Source: Chitinophaga barathri
Lineage (GTDB): Bacteria > Bacteroidota > Bacteroidia > Chitinophagales > Chitinophagaceae
Direction: 5' to 3'
Assembly (NCBI RefSeq): GCF_003807585.1
Contig: NZ_RMBX01000002.1
Span: forward strand, 186,001-250,000
Length of the DNA: 64,000 nt
Position numbers and translations under genes: made by a program. Within the stretch, counting starts at the first letter, position 1. The number at the start of each line of letters is the position of its first letter. This document shows, in pieces, positions 9,604-18,126 of this stretch. The notes beneath the pieces were generated by a model. The model saw nothing but the letters and a program-made list of their open reading frames with translations. It was not told where the DNA came from and did no database searches.

Positions 9604-9645
9604 ACATAAAAAACGCTGCAAAACCGGGTGGCCTTGCAGCGTTTT
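9604..9645 (-). terminator. Terminator of the fucose operon
   Basis: A perfect 12-bp inverted repeat (AAAACGCTGCAA, 9610-9621; TTGCAGCGTTTT, 9634-9645) has a 12-nt loop. On the minus strand it ends in six T, placing it as the intrinsic terminator downstream of the transporter gene that ends at 9689. Confidence 0.8.
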
Positions 9646-9688
9646 ATGAAGATTTAATGCTAACAGTATTAAGCGGTAACCAAATCCC

Positions 9689-10936
9689 TTATTTCGTCCG
9701 GTAACCTTTTACGCCGTAGAAGAGCACCACGACAAAACAGATCAGCGGTACGATAAACGAAAAGGCCGTGGATTGCGCCTGCGCTACCGAGCCCATCACA
9801 TAAGGCACCGCTGCCCCGCCCACGATGGACATGATGATAAAGGACGAGCCGGTTTTGGTATGCGGTCCCAGGTCCTTCACGCCCAATGCAAAAATGGTCG
9901 GGAACATGATGGACATGAAGAAGAAGATAGCGATGAGCGCCACCACCGACGGCAAGCCATGCCCGAAGATCACCACTGCGCAGAGCGCAATATTGATCAG
10001 CGCATACGCCGTAAGCAGCATATTCGGCGCTACTTTCCGCATGATGGCCGTGCCGGCGAAACGTCCGATGGTGAACATAGCCAGGGCCACCATCAACAGA
10101 TAAGCAGCGGATTCGTCCGTAGCACCGGTCATATGTTCGGTTACGTAGTTGATGAACAACGCGCCGATACCCACCTGCGCCGCTACATAGAAGAACTGTG
10201 CCACCACGCCCCATACGAAGTTCGGGTGCCTGAAAAGCCCTTTCCCGGCCGTGGCAGCACCTGTATCACCTTCCTCTGTCTTAATCTCCGGCAGCGTGGC
10301 GCGGTAAAACAGGAAAGCAATGAACAGCACTACTGCCGCCATTACGATGTATACGAGCTGTACAGAACCCAGGTCCGTATTACTTCCCGCGGCTTCCGAA
10401 TTGTTCTGAAAGAACAGTTTCCCGCCGATGTAAGGTCCCAGGAAAGAACCCAGACCGTTGAAACACTGGCTGAGATTGAGCCTTTGCTCTGACGTCGATT
10501 TATCGCCCAGTACGGTAACGTAAGGATTAGCGGCAGTTTCCAGGAAAGTAAGACCGGAAGCCAGCACGAATAAAGCGAGCAGGAAGAAGTTGAAATTGGC
10601 ATAATGCGCGGAAGGATAAAACAACGCCGCGCCCAGTGCATATAACAACAGCCCGAAGATGATGCCGGACTTATACCCGAAGCGTTTCATCAGCAGGCCC
10701 GCCGGTAATGCCATTAAAAAATAGGCCCCGAAATAAGCAGCCTGAAGCAGGGTGGAACGGGCTTTATCGATGGACAATGCATTCTGGAAATGTTTGTTCA
10801 GCACGTCCAGCAGGCCGTAGGCCAGGCCCCACATAAAAAAGAGGCTGGTTACCAGGATAAAGGGAAACAGGTACTTCTGGCCGTTCTTAGACCCGGCGGT
10901 AGTATAACTGGTTGTGGAAGCTGCGCCGCCTGCCAT
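9689..10936 (-). CDS. fucP: L-fucose:H+ symporter-type MFS transporter
   Basis: A 415-aa major facilitator protein with about 12 membrane segments. The N-terminal stretch FILVTSLFFMWGLAYGLLD and the ALFVLASGLTFLETAANPY region in helix 4-5 are typical of the FucP/sugar-porter group. It lies last in the operon for L-fucose oxidation, which supports L-fucose as substrate, although other FucP-family members import glucose, galactose or N-acetylglucosamine. It starts at MAGGAASTTSY, 60 bp after the preceding dehydrogenase stop, and ends just before a strong terminator. Confidence 0.88.
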   Translation of the reverse strand: MAGGAASTTSYTTAGSKNGQKYLFPFILVTSLFFMWGLAYGLLDVLNKHFQNALSIDKARSTLLQAAYFGAYFLMALPAGLLMKRFGYKSGIIFGLLLYALGAALFYPSAHYANFNFFLLALFVLASGLTFLETAANPYVTVLGDKSTSEQRLNLSQCFNGLGSFLGPYIGGKLFFQNNSEAAGSNTDLGSVQLVYIVMAAVVLFIAFLFYRATLPEIKTEEGDTGAATAGKGLFRHPNFVWGVVAQFFYVAAQVGIGALFINYVTEHMTGATDESAAYLLMVALAMFTIGRFAGTAIMRKVAPNMLLTAYALINIALCAVVIFGHGLPSVVALIAIFFFMSIMFPTIFALGVKDLGPHTKTGSSFIIMSIVGGAAVPYVMGSVAQAQSTAFSFIVPLICFVVVLFYGVKGYRTK

Positions 10937-10996
10937 GTTATTGCGTTTTAGGTGATTGATATAATGTGGAATTCGTAGCTGGTTGATATTATTCTC

Positions 10997-11782
10997 TTAT
11001 TCGCTGATAGATCTGTCAAGATGCGTATACCCGCCGTCCACATACACGATCTGGCCGGTGGTGTGCGATGACAGGCTGCTCAGCAGGAATACGGTCATGG
11101 CTGCTATTTCTTCTGATGTGGTCATCCTGTGCTCCAGTGGTATTTTCGATACGATGGATTTCAGTTTCTCCTGCGGGTTCGGCAGTGAACTGATCCAGGT
11201 TTCATACAGCGGCGTCCATACTTCGGCGGGTATCACCGTATTCACCCTTACGGAATGCGGCAGCAGCTCCACCGCCCATTCGCGTGTCAGCGCATTGATG
11301 GCACCTTTGGAGGCAGCGTAGCCGGATGTGTTCCCCTGACCTGTGGTCGCTACTTTGGAACCGATGTTCACGATATTGCCTTTGGTCGCTTTCAGGTAAG
11401 GCAGCGCATAATGCGCGAGATTGTAATAATGGCTGAGATTGTTCTGCAAAGAAGCCATGAACTTTTCAGGGCTGCCGCTTTCCAGGCCTACTCCATCGTT
11501 CGCCCCCGCATTGTTGATCAGGCCGTCTATTTTACCAAACTCCTTCACGGTAGTATCGATCACCTTTTTGCAGTCTTCCGGTTTGCCCAGCTCGGCCTGT
11601 ATGCCGAATGCCTTGCCGCCCTGCTGGCGGATGGCCGTCACGGTCTTTTCATTGTCTTCCGCCTTCCGGCCCGCGATCACGGCAATACCGCCTTCGGCGG
11701 CAATGAGTTTTGCAATGGCTTCGCCGATGCCTTTGGCGCCGCCGGTAACGATCACTACTTTATCCTGTAACCCGAGATTCAT
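10997..11782 (-). CDS. SDR-family dehydrogenase, probable L-fucose dehydrogenase
   Basis: A short-chain dehydrogenase of 261 aa. The nucleotide-binding TGGAKGIGEAI is near residues 14-24, NNAG near 92-95, the catalytic S-Y-x3-K set is carried by NIGSKV and GYAASKGA, and the VDGGYTHLD tail is typical. In the non-phosphorylative route this enzyme would oxidise L-fucose to L-fucono-1,5-lactone. The assignment comes from the operon: the lactonase lies 12 bp upstream and the fucose transporter follows. It could instead oxidise a related sugar such as D-arabinose or L-galactose, which share stereochemistry with L-fucose. Confidence 0.82.
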   Translation of the reverse strand: MNLGLQDKVVIVTGGAKGIGEAIAKLIAAEGGIAVIAGRKAEDNEKTVTAIRQQGGKAFGIQAELGKPEDCKKVIDTTVKEFGKIDGLINNAGANDGVGLESGSPEKFMASLQNNLSHYYNLAHYALPYLKATKGNIVNIGSKVATTGQGNTSGYAASKGAINALTREWAVELLPHSVRVNTVIPAEVWTPLYETWISSLPNPQEKLKSIVSKIPLEHRMTTSEEIAAMTVFLLSSLSSHTTGQIVYVDGGYTHLDRSISE

Positions 11783-11794
11783 GTTGATGTACGT

Positions 11795-12625
11795 TTAATT
11801 AAGTTTATAAAATTCCACGGCGTTGCCTCCCATGATCTGCTGTTGTTCCGCGGCGGTAAGCCTGCTCACAAAATTTTTCACGATGCCGATCACCTGTTCG
11901 TATTCCGCGGCCAGCAGGCACACCGGCCAGTCCGAGCCGAACATCAGCCTGTCCGGGCCAAAGGCTTCCAGCGCCACTTCGAGGAACGGTATGAAGTCTT
12001 CTTCTTTCCAATTCTGCATATCCGCTTCGGTCACCATACCGCTGAGTTTGCAATACACATTTTTGTGCCGTGCAATGTTGCGGATGTGTTGCTCCCATCC
12101 TTTCAGCTCGCCCGTTTCGAAATCGGGCTTGGCCAGGTGGTCTATTACCAGCGGATGATCGCTGAACTTTTTCACAAACTCCGATACAGCGGGCAGCTGA
12201 TGCGGATATACAAGAATGTCGTAAGTGAAATCGTATTCAGTCAATGCTTTGATGCCTTTGCCGAAATCTTCGCGCAGCAGGAAATTTTTATCCGGCTCTC
12301 CCTGTACGATATGCCGGAAACCTTTCAGTAACGGGAACTGTGAATAATGCTCCAGCCGGTCTTTGATATTACCGGCCCTGAGATCCACCCAGCCCACCAC
12401 GCCTTTGATAAAACTGTTTTCTTCAGCCAGCCGTAACAGAAAATCCGTTTCGGCTTCGCTCTGATCCGCCTGAACGGCCACACAGCCCGCCACGTCATTG
12501 GCTTTCAGCACAGGCTCCAGGTCCGCGGGTAAAAAATCCTTCCTGATCACTTGCATTTCTTCGGTGATCCATGCGTCGCGCACGGGATCGTATTGCCAGA
12601 AATGCTGATGAGCGTCTATAATCAT
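11795..12625 (-). CDS. Amidohydrolase-family lactonase, probable L-fucono-1,5-lactonase
   Basis: A metal-dependent TIM-barrel hydrolase of COG3618 type (276 aa). The N-terminal DAHQHFWQYD has the HxH metal motif, and GFRHIVQGEP, IDHLAKPD and MFGSDWPVC supply the further His and Asp ligands of the family. Characterised relatives open L-fucono-, L-rhamnono- or 4-sulfomuconolactone rings. Between the fucose dehydrogenase and the mutarotase genes, hydrolysis of L-fuconolactone to L-fuconate is the best reading. Confidence 0.86.
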   Translation of the reverse strand: MIIDAHQHFWQYDPVRDAWITEEMQVIRKDFLPADLEPVLKANDVAGCVAVQADQSEAETDFLLRLAEENSFIKGVVGWVDLRAGNIKDRLEHYSQFPLLKGFRHIVQGEPDKNFLLREDFGKGIKALTEYDFTYDILVYPHQLPAVSEFVKKFSDHPLVIDHLAKPDFETGELKGWEQHIRNIARHKNVYCKLSGMVTEADMQNWKEEDFIPFLEVALEAFGPDRLMFGSDWPVCLLAAEYEQVIGIVKNFVSRLTAAEQQQIMGGNAVEFYKLN

Positions 12626-12647
12626 AACGTTTGAATAGTCTTAAAAG

Positions 12648-12977
12648 CTATAATGCAAATATCTGGTCCATGATCACCCACTTCTCACCGGGTTTGGCAG
12701 CGGGGATGGCCAGTTGGAAGGTCCACATGAACGCTTCCCATTTTTGTACGATCGGGCTGGCTTCGTCCATGGCGTTTTTGCGCTCAAAGGAAAAAGTATC
12801 ATCCACTTCCAGGATCATCACCATGCGGGTGCCGGCCCTGAACATATCGCAGGCGGTAATGCCCGCGTCGCGGATGCTTTCCAGTATTTCCGGCCATACG
12901 GCCTTATGAATTTCCAGGTATTCTTCTATCAGTTTGGGATCATCTTTCAGATCCAGTGCGAGAACGTGTCTAGTCAT
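12648..12977 (-). CDS. L-rhamnose/L-fucose mutarotase family protein
   Basis: A small 109-aa protein of the RhaM-type dimeric alpha/beta-barrel family, which interconverts anomers of 6-deoxy-L-sugars. Diagnostic parts are LDLKDDPKLIEEYLEIHKAVWPE, visible in two halves around residues 8-30, the AGITACDMFRAGTRMVM centre, and a C-terminal tryptophan-rich stretch ending WVIMDQIF. It lies 5 bp downstream of the diketo-acid hydrolase gene. In this operon an L-fucose mutarotase feeding the dehydrogenase is the natural role. Confidence 0.87.
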   Translation of the reverse strand: MTRHVLALDLKDDPKLIEEYLEIHKAVWPEILESIRDAGITACDMFRAGTRMVMILEVDDTFSFERKNAMDEASPIVQKWEAFMWTFQLAIPAAKPGEKWVIMDQIFAL

Positions 12978-12982
12978 AACGT

Positions 12983-13837
12983 TTATTTTGTCCAGGCCAC
13001 TGCTTCCTGCCTGGAAGTACCCAATCCATCAATTCCCAGTTCTATCACGTCACCGGCTTTCAGGTATATCTGCGGGTTGAAGCCCAGGCCCACGCCGGCG
13101 GGTGTGCCGGTGGAGATCACGTCGCCCGGGAGCAGGCTCATGAACTGGCTCAGGTACGATACCACGAACGGAATGTTGAATATAAAATTGGAAGTATTGC
13201 CGTCCTGCATCTTTTTGCCGTTTACGGTCAGCCAGAGGCGCAGGTTGTGTACGTCTTTGATCTCGTCTTTGGTCACCATCCAGGGGCCAAGCGGCGCAAA
13301 GGTATCGGCGCTTTTGCCTTTTACCCACTGGCCGTTCCTTTCCAGCTGGAAGGCACGTTCGCTGTAATCGTTGTGCAGGGCGTAACCGGCTACGTAATCC
13401 ATGGCTTCGTCCTGGTTCACATAACTGGCTTTTTTACCAATTACAACGGCCAGTTCCACTTCCCAGTCGGTCTTTTCGCTGCCGCGCGGGATCACCAGGT
13501 TATCGTTCGGCCCTACGAGGGAGGAGGTTGATTTAAAGAACACGATCGGTTCTGTAGGGATAGCCGCGTTTGTTTCACGCGCGTGATCCGCATAGTTCAG
13601 GCCGATGCAGATGATCTTGGAAGGACGTTGCACGCAGGAGCCCAGCCTTGTGCCTTCGGGCAATTTGGGGCATTTGTCACCGTTTGCCGACCACCATGCC
13701 GCCAGGCGGCTGAGGCCGTCTGTTTCAAAAAAACGCTCCCCGAAATCTTCCCCGAAAGCAGACACATCAAACATCCCGGCTTCTGTTACCACACCGGGTT
13801 TTTCTTCTCCCAACAATCCGAACCTGATAAGTTTCAT
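12983..13837 (-). CDS. Fumarylacetoacetate hydrolase-family enzyme, probable 2,4-diketo-3-deoxy-L-fuconate hydrolase
   Basis: A 284-aa FAH-fold hydrolase. The segments ICIGLNYADHA, PIVFFKSTSSLVGPND, DWEVELAVVIG (metal-binding Glu residues), GYALHNDYSERAFQ and STGTPAGVGLG are the family core. Known members of this subgroup split 2,4-diketo-3-deoxy-L-fuconate into pyruvate and L-lactate, the last step of non-phosphorylative L-fucose breakdown. The operon supplies the enzyme for the previous step (gene at 14655-15437). A 65-bp gap separates it from the lipoprotein gene upstream. Confidence 0.87.
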   Translation of the reverse strand: MKLIRFGLLGEEKPGVVTEAGMFDVSAFGEDFGERFFETDGLSRLAAWWSANGDKCPKLPEGTRLGSCVQRPSKIICIGLNYADHARETNAAIPTEPIVFFKSTSSLVGPNDNLVIPRGSEKTDWEVELAVVIGKKASYVNQDEAMDYVAGYALHNDYSERAFQLERNGQWVKGKSADTFAPLGPWMVTKDEIKDVHNLRLWLTVNGKKMQDGNTSNFIFNIPFVVSYLSQFMSLLPGDVISTGTPAGVGLGFNPQIYLKAGDVIELGIDGLGTSRQEAVAWTK

Positions 13838-13902
13838 TCGTTAATAGTTTATCTAGTAATTATTTATTTTTTAAGTTGACTTCGGGACGGCCAGGCGAAT
13901 CA

Positions 13903-14655
13903 TCACTTTATGTTTAAAGCTGTTTGTACTTGTTTATAACCAATGCGGCCGTTCACCACTTTTACTTCGTAATAATCTTCCTTTTCACCATCAGGCATCT
14001 GCAGCCCCACCACGCAATGATCTTCGGATACCACCTGGATATAAGGTTTAGCGCCTTCCGGCACCGGCAGTTCCAGCTCGCGGCGGATGCCGCCATATTC
14101 GAGATACACGCCTTTGGTACCCGGCTCCTTCGCTTCTTTCAGTTTTACGATGAAGTGCGCGATGATCTGGCCGGATTTTATTTCTTTGTCATACTCCTGC
14201 ACCATTTCCTGCTGGCGGATGGCGTCTCCCAGGCCCGCCACCTTTTCCATATACTGGTAGATACGTTTCGGCGGAGAAGGCACCCAGTTGATCTTCAGCG
14301 ACGCTTTATCCTGCGAGCCATGGTAATACCTCGTGTCCCTGTTCGGTTTGATAAACCCGATCCACACGCTGTTCGGCTCGTCCCAGAACACTTTATAGAC
14401 GGATGAATCCGGGTAACCTTTGATCAGCGGCACATCGTTAAAAGTTCTTTCGTACTTCAGCGTATCCACCGTGAAATTGAATTGAATAGCAGAGGTATCC
14501 TTGTCGCGGTCCAGGATGGTGACGGTGAAAGTGCCGCCGGGCGTAGCCGGTACCACGGGATTTTCATCGCTTTTATATTCATCCTTTTTTTCCCCGGAAG
14601 GGCCGCCGCAAGCGGCGAGCGTAAGCAGCAATGCAAATGATAAGAGGCGTTGCAT
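13903..14655 (-). CDS. Unknown lipoprotein built into the fucose operon
   Basis: A 250-aa protein with a classical lipoprotein signal (MQRLLSFALLLTLAACGG, lipidated Cys16). It then has a charged linker and a probable beta-rich domain, and near residues 125-165 a helical part (YQYMEKVAGLGDAIRQQEM). I recognise no family. Its ATG shares a base with the TGA of the upstream dehydrogenase (TGATG), so it is translationally coupled to sugar-catabolic enzymes. That implies a surface or periplasmic role linked to the substrate, or simple hitch-hiking in the operon. No catalytic motif was seen. Confidence 0.8.
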   Translation of the reverse strand: MQRLLSFALLLTLAACGGPSGEKKDEYKSDENPVVPATPGGTFTVTILDRDKDTSAIQFNFTVDTLKYERTFNDVPLIKGYPDSSVYKVFWDEPNSVWIGFIKPNRDTRYYHGSQDKASLKINWVPSPPKRIYQYMEKVAGLGDAIRQQEMVQEYDKEIKSGQIIAHFIVKLKEAKEPGTKGVYLEYGGIRRELELPVPEGAKPYIQVVSEDHCVVGLQMPDGEKEDYYEVKVVNGRIGYKQVQTALNIK

Positions 14656-15437
14656 CAGTTATTGAGTTTAATAAAGCCGCCGTCTATCGGGTAGTCGCAG
14701 CCGGTGAGGAAACCTGCTTCGTCCGAGCAGAGGTACAGGGCCAGGTATCCCACTTCGTCAGGCTTTGCCATGCGGCCGATGGGCTGCGTTTTGGAAAGCT
14801 TTTCAAACATCTCCGCTTCTTTACCGGGATAGTTTTTCGCGATAAACCCGTCTACAAACGGCGTATGCACGCGCGCGGGCGATACGCAGTTCACCCGGAT
14901 CCCGTCCGCGAGATAATCTTTCGCCACGGAAAGCGTCATGGTGAGTACGGCGCCTTTACTCATGGAATAAGCGAAACGGTCAGGAATGCCCACGCTGGAA
15001 GCAATGGAAGCAACGTTGAGGATCACCCCGCCGCCCTGCGTTTTCATCTGTTCTATCACGGCGTACATACAGTTGTACGTTCCTTTTACGTTTACGGAAT
15101 ACACCCTGTCAAAGTCCTGCTCGGAGGTGGATTCCAGCTTGCCTACATGGGCAATGCCGGCGCAGTTCACCAGGATGTCCAGCCTGCCGGCGGCGGCGGC
15201 TACATTTTTCATAACGGTGGAGACGGCAGCCTGGTCCGCCACGTTCACGGCATGTACCTGGGCTTTGCCGCCCGCAGCGGTAATCTCGTTCACAGTACCC
15301 TGGCCTGCTTCTTCATTCAGCTCCAGTACATGCACAGTGGCGCCGCTGGCGGCAAAACACCGTGCAATAGCCTGGCCGATACCGCTGCCGGCGCCGGTTA
15401 CCACTGCCACTTTTCCATCTAGTCGGAAAAAACTCAT
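14655..15437 (-). CDS. SDR-family dehydrogenase, probable 2-keto-3-deoxy-L-fuconate dehydrogenase
   Basis: A 260-aa short-chain dehydrogenase. TGAGSGIGQAI is the cofactor-binding motif, NCAGIAHVG is the NNAG-equivalent, and the catalytic Ser, Tyr and Lys are in NVASIASS and YSMSKGAV. PIDGGFIKLN is the end motif. It belongs to the group that oxidises 2-keto-3-deoxy-L-fuconate to the 2,4-diketo acid. It is the first gene of the operon and faces away from the VanX-like gene at 15553, so the operon promoter should lie in 15438-15552. I did not find a perfect TAnnTTTG box on the minus strand there. Confidence 0.85.
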   Translation of the reverse strand: MSFFRLDGKVAVVTGAGSGIGQAIARCFAASGATVHVLELNEEAGQGTVNEITAAGGKAQVHAVNVADQAAVSTVMKNVAAAAGRLDILVNCAGIAHVGKLESTSEQDFDRVYSVNVKGTYNCMYAVIEQMKTQGGGVILNVASIASSVGIPDRFAYSMSKGAVLTMTLSVAKDYLADGIRVNCVSPARVHTPFVDGFIAKNYPGKEAEMFEKLSKTQPIGRMAKPDEVGYLALYLCSDEAGFLTGCDYPIDGGFIKLNN

Positions 15438-15552
15438 CTTTTACTTATTTTAAGGGTTCTAAAATACCTCAATATTATGCCTTATTGCAATTCTTTTTTA
15501 CCCTGATTATATACTTTCTTCACTATTTTTAAGGCCATCTAAATCGATCTCT

Positions 15553-16227
15553 GTGAAAAATATATTTATCCTGAGCTTATTACTCTTCTCTTTCCCCGGT
15601 TTCAGCCAGCAAATACCCCTGAATAAATACGGCCTGCCCGTGGTGAACAGCATCACTTTATACAAAGAGATCGTTCAGGCCGATCCATCGCAGGCGCTCG
15701 TGCATGTAACCGATTTTGCCATGGATGTGCGTTATGCCACCAAAGACAATTTCACCAAAACCGTACTGTACCCCTTCCCCGCCGTATACCTGCGCCGCCC
15801 CGCCTATGAGGCTTTGCTGAACCTGAAGGAATACCTGGAACCGCTGGGCCTGGGTATTAAGATCTTTGACGGGTACCGCCCCTACCGGGTAACGGAAAAG
15901 ATGTGGGAAATAGTGCCGGACGACCGTTATGCCGCCGATCCTAAAAAAGGCTCGGGCCACAACCGCGGCGTGGCCGTGGATCTCACCCTCATTTACCTGA
16001 AAACCGGCCAGGAATTGCCCATGCCCACCCCTTACGACGACTTTACCGAAAAAGCCCATTTCGAGTACCAGGACCTGGACGAGGAGATAAAAGAAAACCG
16101 CCTGCTGCTGCGCACGCTCATGGAAGCGCACGGATTTATGGCCATCGAAACGGAATGGTGGCACTTTTATCTCAAAGAACCCCAAAAATACCCGCTCATG
16201 GATATTGGGTTTGAGGAGCTTAAATAA
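15553..16227 (+). CDS. D-alanyl-D-alanine dipeptidase, VanX/DdpX type (M15D)
   Basis: A secreted (signal peptide ending GFSQ, residues 1-19) zinc dipeptidase that splits D-Ala-D-Ala. The family pattern SxHxxGxAxD appears as SGHNRGVAVD around residues 134-143 (zinc ligands His136 and Asp143). The second part ETEWWHF gives the catalytic Glu201 and zinc ligand His204. The length of 224 aa is normal. No vanA, vanH or regulator genes are next to it, so a role in recycling cell-wall dipeptides is more likely than glycopeptide resistance. The first codon is GTG, placed directly before the signal peptide. Confidence 0.9.
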   Translation: MKNIFILSLLLFSFPGFSQQIPLNKYGLPVVNSITLYKEIVQADPSQALVHVTDFAMDVRYATKDNFTKTVLYPFPAVYLRRPAYEALLNLKEYLEPLGLGIKIFDGYRPYRVTEKMWEIVPDDRYAADPKKGSGHNRGVAVDLTLIYLKTGQELPMPTPYDDFTEKAHFEYQDLDEEIKENRLLLRTLMEAHGFMAIETEWWHFYLKEPQKYPLMDIGFEELK

Positions 16228-16263
16228 ATTTTATAGCTTAACGGCCTAATTACTCACACGTCT

Positions 16264-17103
16264 ATGCGAAATATCAAATTACTGATGACGTTGGCACTGG
16301 CCCTTGTTTGTGGCGTAAGCTCAGCGCAGAAAGCTAAGAACGGCTGGTTCAGCCTGTTCAACGGGAAAGACCTGAAAGACTGGGACATCAAGATCAACGG
16401 TCACCAGCTGAACGACAACAACGGCAACACCTTCAGGGTGCAGAACGGCAACCTCGCAGTGTCTTACGAGAACTACGATGAATTCAAAGAACAATACGGC
16501 CACATCTTCCACAAACGGAAGTTCTCCGCTTACCTGCTGGTGATGGAATACCGTTTTACCGGGGACCAGGTGAAAGGCGGCCCGGGCTGGGCAACCCGCA
16601 ACAGCGGCGCCATGATCCATTCACAGGCAGCCAATACCATGGGCGTGAACCAGGATTTCCCGATCTCCATAGAAATGCAGCTGCTGGGCGGTCTTGGCAA
16701 TGGCAACCGCACCACGGCGAACCTATGCACACCGGGTACGAACGTAGTGATGAACAACAAACTCATCACCGCGCATTGTGTGAACTCCACGAGCAAAACC
16801 TACAACGGCGACGTGTGGGTACATGCGGAAGTGCTTGTACTGGGTGATTCCATTGTGAAACACATCGTTGAAAAAGATACGGTGCTGGTGTATGAAAAAC
16901 CGCAGATCGGCGGCGGCAACGTAAGCGGCCACAATCCCGCGCTGATGCAGAACGGCAAGCTGCTGTCCGAAGGATACATCGCCCTGCAAAGCGAGAGCCA
17001 CCCGGTGGAATACAGGAAGGTAGAGGTGTTTGACCTCGCGCCTTTTATGAAAGACAAAAAGAAACTGGCGCAGAAAATAAAAGAACTGCAACAAAGGAAA
17101 TAG
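16264..17103 (+). CDS. DUF1080 (3-keto-disaccharide hydrolase fold) secreted protein
   Basis: A 279-aa exported protein (signal peptide to about residue 21, VSSAQ). One DUF1080 domain begins with the typical GWFSLFNGKDLKDW and continues through the concanavalin-like core, with GWATRNSGAMIHSQ and the ending PVEYRKVEVFDL. Members of this fold hydrolyse 3-keto-glycosides or bind sugars. The C-terminus is a short Lys-rich helix. It lies 36 bp downstream of the VanX-like gene on the same strand and between two sugar-oxidation operons on the other strand. A link to carbohydrate use is possible but unproven. Confidence 0.87.
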   Translation: MRNIKLLMTLALALVCGVSSAQKAKNGWFSLFNGKDLKDWDIKINGHQLNDNNGNTFRVQNGNLAVSYENYDEFKEQYGHIFHKRKFSAYLLVMEYRFTGDQVKGGPGWATRNSGAMIHSQAANTMGVNQDFPISIEMQLLGGLGNGNRTTANLCTPGTNVVMNNKLITAHCVNSTSKTYNGDVWVHAEVLVLGDSIVKHIVEKDTVLVYEKPQIGGGNVSGHNPALMQNGKLLSEGYIALQSESHPVEYRKVEVFDLAPFMKDKKKLAQKIKELQQRK

Positions 17104-17120
17104 GGATTACCCCTCAAATA

Positions 17121-17151
17121 AAAAGGGCTGGCCATGCGGTCAGCCCTTTTT
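17121..17151 (+). terminator. Terminator after the DUF1080 gene
   Basis: A hairpin of AAAAGGGCTGGCC with GGTCAGCCCTTTT (one G-T pair) and a 4-nt loop, followed by T. The A-rich left flank means it can also serve the convergent operon ending at 17166. Confidence 0.75.
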
Positions 17152-17165
17152 TATGCGGCAGTATT

Positions 17166-18116
17166 TTATGAAAGGCGCCCGTAACCGGACAAGATGATCT
17201 GTTGCCCTTTTATCAATGCCGCATCTGCATCCGGCATCAATACTGTCCGGATATCCAGGGCTTCACAAGCCAGCGCATACAGTTGCGTATGCAGCGCGCC
17301 GCCCATCAGGTATACAGGAACACCGGCTTTGATTGCTTTCAGCTCTTCCCCTATCAGCAGGCCGCTGAGATAATAATAATTCTGTTCCGCCGGCATTCCT
17401 TTCAGCAGCTGGTTGGTGCGCACCCTGAAGCAATGCTGTAAGACCGGAATTTCCCGGCTATGCCGTACCGCGCTGATAAAACTTTCCCGGTTCGCGGGAT
17501 CGCTGAATGCTCCGCCTTCGGCTACAGATCCCGCAAGGATGCCACCGCCCGAAAGCAGGGCAAAAAATTCGCCGGTCATAAAAGTATGAAAGCCCGTTAC
17601 CTGCCCGCCTTGTACCCACACATGTTTGGAATGGGTGCCGGGTAATAACAATAATTTTTCCTGCTCTGTAACCGGCATGGACGCCGCGGCTCCCACGATC
17701 TTGGTTTCTTCCCCCCGCATTACATCGTCCGCCGTGCAGGCGCCGGAGATCACCAGTAGCGGGTTGTGACCGTTCTCTATGAATTCCGGCGTAAGGCCAG
17801 TGCCGTCCGTGTTGAAGGGAAGTTTTGTGTAAGGCAGTTCTACCAGCCCGATAGAGGAAGAAACCATACCGGACATTACAACCGGTATACCACTCAATGT
17901 TTTTCCCAGCTGATGTTCCATCTCACTGATCTGCCGGTTCAGAAAATCTGTATAATACATCTTCCGGCTGGTGCCGCCCTGCTGCTGCCAGGCCTTTGCT
18001 GTCTGCGCAATACCCTGGTCATTTTGCACGGTTGCCAATACCAACAGGTCATCCTTACGCACCAGGCGCAACCTGAAATTACTGGTTCCCCAGTCGCAGC
18101 TTAAAAAAGTATCCAT
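17166..18116 (-). CDS. dgoK: 2-dehydro-3-deoxygalactonokinase
   Basis: This kinase phosphorylates 2-keto-3-deoxy-D-galactonate at C6 in the De Ley-Doudoroff pathway. The family opening is seen in MDTFLSCDWGTSNFRLR, and GTHSKHVWVQ plus the FMTGEFFALL segment are conserved. I start it at the ATG at 18116, which gives 316 aa and the usual N-terminus. The longer open frame overlaps the transporter gene upstream. It is the last gene of the galactonate operon. Confidence 0.93.
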   Translation of the reverse strand: MDTFLSCDWGTSNFRLRLVRKDDLLVLATVQNDQGIAQTAKAWQQQGGTSRKMYYTDFLNRQISEMEHQLGKTLSGIPVVMSGMVSSSIGLVELPYTKLPFNTDGTGLTPEFIENGHNPLLVISGACTADDVMRGEETKIVGAAASMPVTEQEKLLLLPGTHSKHVWVQGGQVTGFHTFMTGEFFALLSGGGILAGSVAEGGAFSDPANRESFISAVRHSREIPVLQHCFRVRTNQLLKGMPAEQNYYYLSGLLIGEELKAIKAGVPVYLMGGALHTQLYALACEALDIRTVLMPDADAALIKGQQIILSGYGRLS

Positions 18117-18126
18117 GCCTGTAAAA

